DNA from: Ecdyonurus torrentis
Taxonomy: Eukaryota; Arthropoda; Insecta; Ephemeroptera; Heptageniidae
DNA: 64,000 nucleotides
Reading direction: 5' to 3'
NCBI GenBank assembly: GCA_949318235.1
Contig: OX439127.1
Location: 3,267,981-3,331,980, forward strand
Shown: one piece after another, positions 48,787-59,760 of the stretch
How positions within the stretch are numbered: the stretch's first letter is position 1
Layout: every line of letters begins with the position of its first letter
The notes under the pieces: model-generated
The model's database searches: none
Told to the model about the DNA's origin: nothing
What the model saw: only the letters and a program-made list of their open reading frames with translations
Program-made: the position numbers and the translations under genes

Positions 48787-48802
48787 GGCCCTTAAAAGGG
48801 CC
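48787..48802 (-). terminator. Histone mRNA 3' stem-loop
   Basis: On the minus strand GGCCCTTTTAAGGGCC forms a 6-bp stem with a four-base UUUA loop and is followed by ACCACT, as in metazoan histone mRNAs (GGYYCUUUUCARRRCCACCA). It lies 62 nt after the H1 stop codon. This is the site bound by SLBP for cleavage without polyadenylation and shows that the gene is of the replication-dependent class. Confidence 0.9.
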
Positions 48803-48864
48803 GTTTCGTTTCTTGTCACGTAGAAGGCGAACGAGCCAACTTCTCCAGCAGCAGGAGCGCCTAC

Positions 48865-49479
48865 TTATTTCTTGGCGGCCTTGGGCTTGGCGATCTTTGG
48901 CTTGGCAGCTGCCTTCTTGGGCTTAGGAGCCTTGGGTTTGGCAGCGGGTTTCGCCTTCTTCGCCTTTGTCGGGGCCTTCTTTGGCTTTGCTGCGGCCGGC
49001 TTCTTCTCCTTCTTTGGAGACTTTGCCTTCTTGGCGGAAGCGCTCTTACTTTTCTTAGCAGCAGCAGCAGCAGCAGGCTTCTTCTCCTTCTTAGCGGCCG
49101 GTTTCTTGGCAGCCTTAGGCTTCTTCTCCTTAGGAGCAGCTGCGCTCAGCTTGAAAGAGCCAGCAGCACCCTTACCCTTGGTTTGCACCAAGGCACCGGA
49201 GGCAACGGCAGACTTGAGATACTTGCGGATGAATGGAGCAAGCTTCTCTGCATCCACCTTGTAGGTGGCGGAGATGTACTTCTTGATGGCCTGCAGTGAC
49301 GAGCCTCCGCGTTCCTTCAGAGTCTTAATAGCGCTCTTCACCATTTCGGCGGTGGATGGGTGCGACGGCTTAGATGCAGGCTTCTTTGGGCCGGCGGTCT
49401 TCTTCGCTGTCTTCTTTGCCTTGGAAGGGGAGGCAGCAGCTGGTGCCGGAGCAGTGACGGGTGCAGCAGTATCGGCCAT
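48865..49479 (-). CDS. Linker histone H1
   Basis: An intact 204-residue, intron-free frame encoding histone H1, which binds linker DNA at the nucleosome entry/exit site and compacts chromatin in the nucleus. Residues 1-38 are an Ala/Pro/Lys-rich tail. Residues 39-112 are the winged-helix globular domain, starting [20 protein letters not shown], with [27 protein letters not shown] and [14 protein letters not shown]. The remainder is a Lys/Ala/Pro-rich C-tail with one SPKK motif (154-157). Length and domain order are normal for invertebrate H1, and the globular sequence is of arthropod type. The ATG (AACCATGG context) is the first after a TATA box at 49587-49594, and a histone stem-loop follows the stop. 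No core histone gene is visible within this window, so the gene is not in a compact quintet here. Antisense frames over it are shadows of its codon bias. Confidence 0.97.
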   Translation of the reverse strand: MADTAAPVTAPAPAAASPSKAKKTAKKTAGPKKPASKPSHPSTAEMVKSAIKTLKERGGSSLQAIKKYISATYKVDAEKLAPFIRKYLKSAVASGALVQTKGKGAAGSFKLSAAAPKEKKPKAAKKPAAKKEKKPAAAAAAKKSKSASAKKAKSPKKEKKPAAAKPKKAPTKAKKAKPAAKPKAPKPKKAAAKPKIAKPKAAKK

Positions 49480-49586
49480 GGTTACTCACTGGATGATTGT
49501 GTGCGTCAGAGAGTGCGAAAGGCGTACAATCTAGCGATTAGCCGGCATTTTTTCGATACTACACACTGCCGCAAAAATACCAACCT

Positions 49587-49594
49587 CTTATAAG
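49587..49594 (-). promoter_or_regulatory. TATA box of histone H1
   Basis: TTATAAGAGG on the minus strand lies about 110 nt before the ATG, which leaves room for a 5' leader of about 80 nt. A CT/GA-rich stretch lies slightly upstream (49618-49637), comparable to the GAGA-type sequences seen in some insect histone promoters. That comparison is inference. Confidence 0.7.
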
Positions 49595-49639
49595 AAAATG
49601 TCCCGCGCTGGAGACTGGGAGAGGGAGAGAGTGAGGGAC

Positions 49640-51060
49640 GCTCGAAAGGTAGTCTCCCGAGCAACGTGCTTCAACCTGCAGTTCTTCAAACTTTTCTTCA
49701 TGTTGCGATACTCTACCGCCTGCCTCCAACTTCTCTCTCAAATCTCAGATAAATGTCTTCACTACCTGTTTTCTCTGCTTTCATACTCGCCAACTCAAAC
49801 ATGACATATTTGCGCGACTATCAGCACTATCGTGCATTTCAATTCAAATATACTCTCAAGTTTCTATCTCTCTTAATTATTCATGATATACAGACGAAAA
49901 AGACAATTTCATGATTCCTACCTCTCATCTCAAGCTCTTACACGCCGTCAGCAATTGGAGATCCGACGCAACATGCCGCTGTATTTTCAGTTGCAACATA
50001 GGAGGTTCCCGAACAGCTTTCACAGCGCCATCAATAATATTACTAACTGATCAAGTTTTAAATGACACACTACACAATTTAAATTAATAAAAAAGAAGAA
50101 GAAAATACCAAAACAAGTACTTCGCATCGTAATTCAAACTTTGTTTTACATAATGTCATAAATATTAATGGGAAAAAAAACATAGTATTTTTTTTTTTTT
50201 CTGGAAAGTATGTGATATATAATATTTTATTTTAAGGCAAAAACTCACTTCAACAAATAAGCTATCGAAAGGTTTATTAAAACAACTAAATTAGTTTTAA
50301 CTCAAAAAATATATATATACAAATAAATGAATATTAATTTTTTTTTTTTTTTTTCATAAAACAAATTTTAAACACTTTGCTTAATATCGCTGAGTAAATG
50401 TTGAATGACAAGTTCTTAAAATGTACAATCATATCATAACTTACAAGAGCTGAGGTTACTTAGTTTACTTTTATTTTTTCCTCCAGTAAAAGATATCTAA
50501 CAAGCTGCATAAATATTTTTTTTTATTACTATTATTTTGAAGCCTTTTCATTTTTTTCAATCGGGCAGATTACACACGTGCAGGTATATGTATTGATCAC
50601 GTCTCCGTACGTCTTGCATGGGAGTTATTTTATAAATATATCAAACTTCTAGGCAGTCGTTGTCTGTTTTCGTGAAAACCTAATTAACATTTAAAATTTA
50701 ATTTGCATTAATAATAATAATATATTAACACACTTCGCAAGAAAACTGATAATTAGAGACCGGATTTTCAGCTGATAACCTTTTTGTTGCTATGAATAAT
50801 ATATTCCTTTTTTATAAGAATGTCCACGAGCCGTTTGAAATCAACTTTTTTTTTTCACCTATTTTTAGGTTTTCTCTTTTTTTCGTCATTTTTAGCTTCT
50901 CATCAACTTTTTTCACCTAAATAAGGATTTTTTTTTTTTTTTTTTTAAGCATTTACAAGACGTTTCAAAAAAAAGATTTTTTACCGCAATTTTTTAAAAC
51001 AGATTCATTGTATGCCATCAAATTTAAATGATGACAATCTGGAGATGATTGTCGTATGTA
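49640..51060. other. Intergenic upstream of H1, no gene seen
   Basis: Balanced composition to about 50030, then AT-rich with many T-runs. Repeated short TTTCACCTA/TCAACTTTTTT phrases at 50840-50930 resemble the ATCACCTTTTT phrases of the 1.7-kb repeats downstream. No domain-bearing frame was found. Confidence 0.5.
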
Positions 51061-51062
51061 AC

Positions 51063-51221
51063 TGCAGCATAAATAAACTGGGTAAAGAAGTTGACATGGA
51101 AACACTGATTGAACAGGGTGAAGATGAGTAAGAAAAAGAAGAAGAAGATGTGGCAGAAGACGAGCCAATGACCCAAGGAAATGATGATGTGCTAATGTGC
51201 CTCTATTTGTCTATTTGTTTC
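51063..51221 (+). pseudogene. Second copy of the 157-bp coding-like fragment
   Basis: Direct repeat of 48366-48522 at a distance of about 2.7 kb. The frame carries a TAA where the other copy has TAC, and several GAT codons are changed to GAA or GAG, so this copy is inactivated. Sequence identity stops abruptly at both sides. Confidence 0.55.
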
Positions 51222-51243
51222 CTTTAAATATGGTATTACAATG

Positions 51244-52942
51244 AAAAATACATTTTTTTGTAGCTTGTACTTGCATGTAACCACAAAATACCTATAGGCA
51301 GTATAGCATACATTAAAAAAAAGGAATTTTATTATATATAATATATATTATTTTATCACATTTTTTCTGAATTCATCACCTTTTTTCAGGTTTTATCACC
51401 TTTTTGGTGCAAAAAAATCACCTTCAACTGACCCCTTTTTTTACTAAATTTTCAACCTAACAATTCGGACTCAACTGATAATATTCTGTCAAATTTTGTA
51501 AATAAATTTCAATCACTATAAAGTAAAATTGGAATAATTTATTTTTTTTACCTCTTAATTTCTTCTTTTCATTATTCTAATGGTCCAATTTTTTTTTCTT
51601 GACAAGAAAGGAACTTTTTTTTTACTAATTTTTATTTGATTTCAGGTTGCGGGTAGGATGTTGGTAGGGTAGGTGTGCACTACATTTATAAAATTCAGAT
51701 CGATCGCGCCAATTTATTTATTAATTTTTTTTTTGTAGTGCTAAACAATTAAAATATTGAAGCAAAATAATGTTTTATATTTATTTTACGTTATGTGAAT
51801 TTTAAATGATTTTCTCGCATGATTTCCCGATTGTTCTGCACGACGGAAACTAAATCACGTGGGGTTGCACAGAGTTTGATTCTTTTTGCCAAATATTTCT
51901 AGAGGGTGTTGGTAGGGTAGGTGTGTACTACATTCATAAACTTTAGCTTAAAAGCAACACTGTATTTTTTTTAATTCATTTTTTTGTCGAGCAGAACAAT
52001 CGTGCTAATTTGGGTGTGTTATATTCATTAATGAAAACATAAATGGATCGGACTCGTTATGTATTGACTCGTCAAAATTAATTTATGGCTGCAATCCTCG
52101 GAATATTTCTGCCTGATTCTTCCCCCCACATCTCATTTCTCTTTGACAGAAGCTAAATACCCTATATCACAGAAACAAACTATGAGAAAATTTATTTCGG
52201 TTGCCTGATATTTATAAATTTCTTATAAAAACATATTTAATATATATAAATATTTTGACTAAAATAATATAAGCAAGATAATTGCTATAGTATTTGAAAC
52301 GAACTAATAATACAAGAAGTAAATTACATATATCATTGTGCTGCTATACATCATATTTTTCTGTTATTAAAAAAAAGGCTATATTAAATACGGCATAATC
52401 TATAGCTGTAAATTTAAACCGAGCTGAACTCGAATTCGGACCAACATTTTCGAGTATTTGGTTTCGACAAACAAAATAAAAAGGGTTTCGAGCATGTTCG
52501 AGTTTTCAGCTCGAAAATGAGCCAGCTGACGATGAGACCGTAAACGAGTCGTCAAAATACACGATCTATTGAGTCCCAAATTTTTTTTTACTTTTTTTGT
52601 TTTCGATCATCAAGATGCTATAAGAGTTTTGACAGGATGTCATTGTCCACACAACTCAAGCACAGTAAATGATAATGTTAATTGTGCTGCAGGCATTATT
52701 GTTTAATTTAAATGCAAATACGTAATAATAATAAAATCTCAAATTGAAAAAAAAAAAAAAAAAAAAATGGACATTGGTCTACATAACTTCATGTTGGCAT
52801 ATTGCAAAATGCATAACAAATACCATTAGAATAAATAGTGCACATTGTCGTACCAAAATTTTATATATTTTACCATACTTGATCATTAAAAAATAAAATT
52901 TAGCATTTTTGTAAATTTTTTTGTATACAAAATACATGTATA
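51244..52942. repeat. 1.7-kb tandem repeat, copy 1
   Basis: The block TTTTTGTAGCTTGTACTTGC at 51255 recurs at 52954 (offset 1,699) and, changed, at 54660. The whole unit matches copy 2 at high identity, mid-90s percent by eye. Inside the unit, GTTGGTAGGGTAGGTGTG followed by ACTACATT occurs twice about 250 bp apart, and ATCACCTTTTT phrases cluster near 51355-51425. No coding frame of note. Confidence 0.9.
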
Positions 52943-54648
52943 AAAAATACATTTTTTTGTAGCTTGTACTTGCATGTAACCACAAAATACCTATAGGCAG
53001 TATAGGATACATTAAAAAAACAGTAATTTTATTATATATAATATATATTATTTTATCACCTTTTTCTGAATTCATCACCTATTTTCAGGTTTTATCACCT
53101 TTTTGGTGCAAAAAAATCACCTTCAACTGACCCCTTTTTTTACTAAAATTTCAACCTAACAATTCGGACTCAACTGATAATATTCTGTAAAATTTTGTAA
53201 ATAAATTTCAATCACTATAAAGTAAAATTGGAATAATTTATTTTTTTTACCTCTTATTTTCTTCATTTTATTATTCTAATGGTCCAATTTTTTTTTCTTG
53301 ACAAGAAAGGAACTTTTTTTTTTACTAATTTTTATTTGATTTCAGGTTGCGGGTAGGATGTTGGTAGGGTAGGTGTGCACTACATTCATAAAATTCAGAT
53401 CGATCGTGCCAATTTATTTATTATTTTTTTTTTGTAGTGCAAAACAATTAAAATATTGAAGCAAAATAATGTTTCATATTTATTTTACGTTATGTGAATT
53501 TTAAATGATTTTCTCGCATGATTTCCCGATTGTTCTGCACGACGGAAACTAAATCACGTGGGGTTGCACAGAGTTTGATTCTTTTTGCCAAATATTTCTA
53601 GAGGGTGTTGGTAGGGCAGGTGTGTACTACATTCATAAACTTTAGCTTAATAGCAACACTGTATTTTTTTTAATTCATTTTTTTGTCGAGCAGAACAATC
53701 GTGCGAATTTGGGTGTGTTATATTCATTAATGAAAACATAAATGGATCGGACTCGTTATGTTTTGACTCGTCAAAATTAATTTATGGCTGCAATCCTCGG
53801 AATACTTCTGCCTGATTCTTCCCCCCACATCTCATTTCTCTTTGACAGAAGCTAAATACCCTATATCACAGAAACAAACTATGAGAAAATTTATTTCGGT
53901 TGCCTGATATTTATAAATTTCTTATAAAAATATATTTAATATATATAAATATTTTGACTAAAATAATATAAGCAAGATAATTGCTATAGTATTTGAAACG
54001 AACTAATAATACAAGAAGTAAATTACATATATCATTGTGCTGCAATACATCATATTTTTCTGTTATTAAAAATAAAGGCTATATTAAATACGGCATAATC
54101 TAGAGCTGTAAATTTAAACCGAGCTGAACTCGAATTCGGACCAACATTTTCGAGTATTCGGTTTCGACAAACAAAACAAAAAGGGTTTCGAGCATGTTCG
54201 AGTTTTCAGCTCGAAAAAGAGCCAGCTGGCGATGAGACCGTAAACGAGTCGTCAAAATACACGATCTATTGAGTCCCAAATTTTTTTTTTTTTTCGATAA
54301 TCAAGATGCTATAAGAGTTTTGACAGGATGCCATTGTCCACACAACTCAAGCACAGTAAATGGTAATGTTAATTGTGCTGCAGGCATTATTGTTTAATTT
54401 AAATGAAAATACCTAATAATCATAAAAACCCAAATTGAAAAAAAAAAAAAAAAAAATTAGCAGATGGACATTGGTCTACATAACTTCATGTTGGCATATT
54501 GCAAAATGCATAACAAATACCATTAGATTAAATAGTGCACATTGTCGTTCCAAAATCTTAAATATTTTACCAAACTTGATCATTTAAAAATAAAATTTAG
54601 CATTTACGTACATTTTTTTGTATACAAAATACATAATACATGTATAAA
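52943..54648. repeat. 1.7-kb tandem repeat, copy 2
   Basis: Collinear with copy 1 with scattered substitutions and small indels, mainly in A/T runs (for example poly(A) at 52746 versus 54438). Period about 1,706 to the start of copy 3. Confidence 0.9.
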
Positions 54649-55790
54649 AAATACATTATTTTTTGTAGCTTGTACATGCATGTAACCACAAAATACCTAT
54701 AGGCGGTACGGCTGGCGTGTTTCTCTGCGCTGTCGATGCGGACGGGATGCGTAAGCAATCGTGTCAGATACACACAAACAATTATTTATACAGGAATAGC
54801 TACCCGAACAATTTGACTGCAAATTTAAGTGTGACTGCACGCCGATCCCAATCCTGCCTGATAGAGCGAAGCGACCAAGTATATATAAATGTTACAAGTG
54901 ACCGATGGGTCTATCCGAGCGCAGCGAGGTGTCACTGCTACAAACCAGGTTCTATTTAGCCTTCAAATGCTTATATATTTTTTAATTCAAAAGTTAGATG
55001 TCCATTGCATAAGAAATCAATCAGATACACACAAAAAAATATTTATAGAGGTTATAGCTCGCCGTACAAAAGAACTGCCAATACAAGTGTGACTGCACGC
55101 CGATCTTACTCCTGCTTGATAGAGCGAAGCGACCAAGTATATATACATGTGACCAGTGACCGATGGGACTATCCGAGCGGAAGCGAGGTGCCACTTTTAT
55201 AACAGGAGAAACTTAGCGATCAAATTCTTCGTTTTCACTATATTTTTTATAAAAAAGATAGACAGCATTATATGATCGCGAAAGCGATCGTGTCAGATGA
55301 AACAAGAATCATTAAAATTGTTAATAGCGCGCCGAACAAATTAACTGCCAATACAAGTATTACTGCACGCCGATCTCACTCCTGCGCCTGATAGAGCGAA
55401 GCGACCATGTATATATACATGTGACCAGTGTCCGATGGTTTTATCCGAGCGGTAGCGAGGTGTCATCGTATTATGATTTTCCATTCTTCTTTTTCAGCTC
55501 GAAAACGAGCCACCTCGAGTTGAGACCGTAAATGAGTCATCAAAATACACGAGCTATTAAGGTAAAATCAGTCCAAAAAATTTTTTTTTTTTTTTTTTTT
55601 TTCCATAATCAAGATGCTGAAAAACAACAGTTAATAGTAATGCTAATTGTGCTGCGGGCAAAATTCGTTAATTTAAATGCAAATAATAATAATAAAAACT
55701 AAAATTAAAAATAAATCATAAATATTAAGATGAACATTGGTCTATCATGTTGGCATATTGCAAAATGCATAAAATGACTACATTAGTTGA
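54649..55790. repeat. 1.7-kb repeat, copy 3 with replaced middle
   Basis: The first 55-60 bp (to about 54706, GTAGCTTGTACATGCATGTA onward) match the unit start. From about 55496 (AGCTCGAAAACGAGCCA) to 55770 the sequence again matches the unit end, corresponding to 52508-52810 and 54208-54500. About 1.2 kb of unit sequence in between is absent, and 790 bp of a different triplicate repeat sits there. Confidence 0.75.
54707..55490 (+). repeat. Three tandem units of about 260 bp
   Basis: ACTGCACGCCGATC recurs at 54834, 55092 and 55362. It is followed each time by a CCTG.. stretch, GATAGAGCGAAGCGACCA, a TATATATA tract, then GACCGATGG or GTCCGATGG, a TATCCGAGCG block and GCGAGGTG. The GAGCGAAGCGA and CGAGCG.AGCGAGG words give a bacterial-looking palindromic texture in an AT-rich setting. 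Short open frames in each unit share GCACGCCGATC codons but show no domain. Family unknown. Confidence 0.8.
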
Positions 55791-55799
55791 ATACTCTTT

Positions 55800-56744
55800 T
55801 TGTTTATTCAAGCATCATGACTATCATCAAAACCTATAAATATTTAACATGTATTTTGTCACCGGAATTCTTTAGAACTTTTACGATAAGATAAACGTCG
55901 CTTACTTTAGCTTTTAGAAGTTGTTGCGCATAAAATCATCCCAGCCCTGGTTTTTCCTAAATATTCCTCTACTATGTATGGTAGTCGGGTTTGTAAGTTG
56001 ACTTTTAATAATTTTGAATACTTCACTTGACCAGTATATAAAATATATCCTTTGGCAAAAACAGACTTAGCTTTCGATAGTCTTAGTTTATCACCGATTT
56101 GAAATAATTTTCGTGTTGACCCTTGGTGGTATTCTATACACTGTAATTTACGCTTTTATTTCAAATTTCTTAGTCATGTTTTTAGGCTTTACTTTGATGG
56201 TCTTGTGCACATAATTTCTGTATTAATTAATTCACTTTGGAAGCATTGAAAGCCACTTGTAATGTCCACATGATATTTTTAAAAGTTTTATTGAAACGTT
56301 CGCAGATAAACGCCTTCATTGTGCTGTAAAGGTCAATAATATTTTCTCTCATAAGCGCAGAGAAATGAGAGTGTAAGTAAGATATAAATCTTATTAATTC
56401 ATTGTTAGAAAAGATTTAACTGAATTGTATTGTCATAATTATGTTGTTAGTTTTTAAATAATTAGGTCAATATTTATAAAATATTAAAAATATTTAACAT
56501 TAAAAAGCTATTTAGGAAATCAATAAAAATATTGAATGAGAGCATCTTTTTAAAAATTAATAATAAAAAACACTATATAATAATAGTAATAGTATTGAAA
56601 TTTAAGTTTAATAATTTTTAAAACAAATCCCTAAACTGTTATTTTGTTAAAATTTTTGTCATTTGTGAGTTCAAAAATAATTTTAATTTTAAGAAAAAAA
56701 AAAAATAATAACTACATAATTATGAGGTAGAAATTTATGATGTA
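55800..56744. other. AT-rich intergenic DNA, no gene seen
   Basis: No recognised gene, RNA or transposon end. Confidence 0.5.
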
Positions 56745-56912
56745 CACTTATAGGGTGTATCCGCATGACGTCATATTTATTGAGCTTTAATGCTATACTG
56801 GAGTAATGAAATAACATTGCTCAGCAAAGTACAAACATCGTTTTTAGCTATTTTATTTAAAAATCACCTAATATTTTGATATTTTTATTTTCTCACATAC
56901 TTGAGATACTTA
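56745..56912 (+). mobile_element. MITE half, TGACGTCAT-end family
   Basis: It begins ACACTTATAGGGTGTATCCG and continues CATGACGTCAT, ATAACATTGCTCAGCAAAG and TTTTTAGCTATTTT. It is broken by the TTAA-flanked MITE at 56917. Confidence 0.65.
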
Positions 56913-56916
56913 TTAA

Positions 56917-57190
56917 AGGAGTAGGGGACCGACATCGGCGATTAGACTCAAACTTTTCTCGTCAAAAAAAGCTGAAATTTTGCACAATGATACTTCAGCT
57001 TGAGACAATTTCAAGTATAAAAAAATTTTGGGGGGTCACTGTGCAAATTAATTTAAATTTTTTTTTTGAAATTTTAAGCCCATAAGGCCCAATGTTAATA
57101 TCAATCAATATTAACTTTTTTTCAGTATAGTCAAACATCATGAAATTTTTATCACGGCAAACCCTTATATACAAAATGACCCCAACTATA
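56917..57190 (+). mobile_element. TTAA MITE family 1, 3'-truncated
   Basis: After TTAA (56913-56916) it starts AGGAGTAGGGGACCGACATC and follows the 19418 copy (GCTTGAGACAATTTCAA, GGGGGGTCACTGTGCAAATT, then ACATCATGA). The right end is not recognisable beyond about 57190. Confidence 0.65.
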
Positions 57191-57367
57191 GACAAAAAAA
57201 AAATTATAATAATAATAGTAAAATGTCATAATTTGATAATTTAAGTGTCATAATTTTTATTACAAAACATGGACTGCAATATTTAGTTCGTGAGCACAAA
57301 TATAATTTTGTTTTTTAATAATAATAAAAATAACTACGAAGTAGAATTTCATGATACACATTTAGAG

Positions 57368-58226
57368 GGTGTAACTAAATGACGTCATAATTAATGCGAT
57401 AGGATGCCATACTGGAGTAATGAATAACATTGCTTATAGCATAGGACAAACTTTGTTTTTAGCTATTTTCTTTGGGAAATTGGATAAATTTGATATAGTA
57501 TTTTTTAACTAGCAAAATGAGTCATTTTCTAATGCGGCCCATGTATTAAGTGGTCCAACATGACGTCGACTTTAACATGAATACACAATGTAGCATAATA
57601 TATTGCATATTAAGTTAGTATTACAAAATATTCAGCTATTACGTAATATTAAAGAAATGTTTGCACACTAGATATTAGTTTTGTCAAAGTACAAAACTTC
57701 CCTGGCATGACGAAGGTTACATAATTGACACTGCAATCAAAGTCATCAATCATTATGTTGTAAAGTACAACAGTATATTCATGTTATGTAACATTCAGTA
57801 GCATAAGTTATGTTGTTTATATTTATTTATTGACATTTAATAACAATTTATTATTATTTTACCAAACTTTGTAATTTTGATATATGAGTAATAATCAGAC
57901 ATTGCTTTTATATATTACGTTTATACGTAAGTGTGTTAGCATTCATGTTAAAATCAACGCCATGTTGGATCACTAAATAACATGGGCTGTATAGGAAAAT
58001 GACTTTTTGACAGCTTAAACATACTAATTATAATTTTTGAGAGCATTGATGCTGTTAATAGGTTAAATTATTATCTTAGTATATGTGAGAAAAATATCAA
58101 TAAAAAGAAAATAAATAAACTGATTTCCCAAAGAAAATAGCCAAAAATTAAGTTTGCTCTATAATGGGCAATGATCTTTGTTACACCAGCATGGCCTACA
58201 AGCGCAATACATATGACGTCATGCGG
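57368..58226. mobile_element. Complete MITE of the TGACGTCAT-end family
   Basis: The left arm, 57368 to about 57592, and the right arm, about 57945-58226, are inverted copies. Paired blocks include TGACGTCAT, GACAAACTTTG with AAGTTTGCTCTA, TAGCTATTTTCTTTGGGAAAT with its inverse, and TTTAACATGAATAC with its inverse. About 350 bp of non-coding AT-rich DNA lies between. Arms of about 225-280 bp make it a fold-back-type MITE. Confidence 0.7.
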
Positions 58227-58290
58227 ATATATAATATAGCATATTTGTATAAAGTATTACACAAATGATGCATATTATTTATATATAGAT

Positions 58291-58557
58291 CGCACAGTCA
58301 TAGCGTTGTCTGAACCGGTTCACCGATCAACGAAGTTAAGCAACGTCGAGCGTAGTCAGTACTTGGATGGGTGAAAGCGTTCAAAGACTGGTGGCGTGCC
58401 TGTGCTGGTAGTTTGACCACTGCTTGCTAACGCGAGTGGTCAACTCTTGGTTTTCCGAGAGTCAGTAGTCCGGGTTGCACAGATCTGGTAGTCGAGCCCA
58501 GAAGAGTGTGATAACGGGTCGAGCCTGAGGTCTGGTAAGCCTCAGATCATACATTAA
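58291..58557 (+). repeat. 5S-rRNA-derived SINE
   Basis: 58291-58385 follows eukaryotic 5S rRNA: CATA...GTCTGAACCGGTTC, then CCGATCAACGAAGTTAAGC (box A region), then AGTACTTGGATGGGTGA (box C). The intermediate spacing is right apart from short deletions. The expected 5S 3' end is replaced by about 170 bp of unrelated, GC-richer sequence with several inverted words (CCACTGC..GAGTGGT, GCCTGAGG..CCTCAG). This layout, a pol III internal promoter head plus an unrelated body, is that of SINE3/5S-type retroposons. No tail repeat or target duplication was established. Confidence 0.75.
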
Positions 58558-58579
58558 AGCCCATACTGAAATCGTTTAA

Positions 58580-58913
58580 AGCCATAGACCACATAAAATA
58601 ACATGTGCTTCTTAATGAATAAAAACGAAATGGGATCTTCAAAACTGATGACAATTTTTACCAGAATGCTAATGTAGCCCCACAAGAGAGGGTAAAAAAC
58701 TGTAAAGTATGCAATTTGCGTAAAAATTCATGTTTATGACGTCATAAACACGCAAAAATTAGTATGAAAATGTTGTTCCGGTTGCATAAATCGAATATTC
58801 TGATCACTGCTACGTGGCTACTGTTGGGTTTTGAGACAAACTGATGTTATTTATGTAAATTCCATCAAGTGTTTTGTGATAGAAATACTTATGTTTTTCT
58901 CTGGTCTATTCCT
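58580..58913 (+). mobile_element. TTAA-flanked MITE, family 2
   Basis: TTAA lies on both sides (58576-58579 and 58914-58917). The termini AGCCATAGACCACATAAAA and CTCTGGTCTATTCC are imperfect inverted repeats. The interior is shared with 63312-63642 at high similarity, including ACGAAATGGGATC, AATTTTTACCAGAAT, AATGTAGCCCCAC and ATGTTTATGACGTCA. Confidence 0.75.
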
Positions 58914-58924
58914 TTAATCCTGGC

Positions 58925-59329
58925 CTACACTGAAAGGTAATTTGGCGTCATGATATTTACCTTACTTTTTTTTATTAAAAATATGTTATTTAAAATTTAA
59001 AAAAAAAATACATAAACTGTACAAGGTTTTTAATATACAATAAAAATGTTTAATTAAAGACATTAAAAGTTCAATTGCAACGGCAATATTTGTTTTAACT
59101 TAATTAAATAAATAAGATTTAAAATATTATAAGTATAAAAATCATTAAAAATTATAAAACATTATTATTGTGTAATATTTCTTTATAAAATCTAATTTTT
59201 TTAAATATAATTTATAATCATAATTTTAATTATACTAATATATTTATTAAAATATATTATTTTTTTTCTGCAAATTACATTAGAGGAAATCATATCATAT
59301 ACAGTAACATAACATAGTCAGCAGTCAGC
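58925..59329. other. AT-rich intergenic DNA, no gene seen
   Basis: Very AT-rich with no feature recognised. Confidence 0.5.
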
Positions 59330-59333
59330 ACAG

Positions 59334-59527
59334 AAAAATAATTGCATAATAATTATACTGGGTCGTTTTTATCACAATACAACATTGCTATACTGCATAA
59401 TAACTTTGTTACAATAGCATGAATATTATGTTGTACAGAATAGTAATTTATATGGTTCTAATTTATCGCAATTTATGCTATAATGGAATAAATACAGCAT
59501 AAATTAAGCAATTTATTATTTCCGTGA
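59334..59527. mobile_element. MITE-like repeat ending ATTATTTCCGT, copy 1
   Basis: It shares ATATTATGTTGTACAG, GGTTCTAATTTA, TGCTATAATG and CAGCATAAAT, then AATTTATTATTTCCGT, in order with 60884-61087. Loose inverted ends (AAATAATTGCATAATAAT with CAATTTATTATTT). Confidence 0.5.
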
Positions 59528-59669
59528 GTTTTTTAAAGTTTAAAAGTGGAGAAACAACGCAAAATAAATATTTGAAGACTTTCTTGAACTAGAATTAAGT
59601 CACATAATTTAATTTATTAATTTAATAATTTACACATTTTATGTCTGCAAATTGTGTCCAAAAAAGTTA

Positions 59670-59705
<36 letters not shown>

Positions 59706-59706
59706 T
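59670..59706. repeat. (CT)n microsatellite
   Basis: CT run of about 37 bp with one TTTC interruption. Confidence 0.9.
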
Positions 59707-59760
59707 ACTCTTTTCTCTACAAGTTTCCAGCAACAATACAATTCAATAATTAAACCTTAA

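Noticed and set aside
48872..49593. Plus-strand frames antisense to histone H1
   Set aside because: Ala/Phe/Gly-rich shadows of the Lys/Ala-rich H1 codons.
58291..58557. Functional 5S rRNA gene
   Set aside because: The 3' third of 5S is replaced by unrelated sequence and there are internal deletions. It fits a SINE or pseudogene better.
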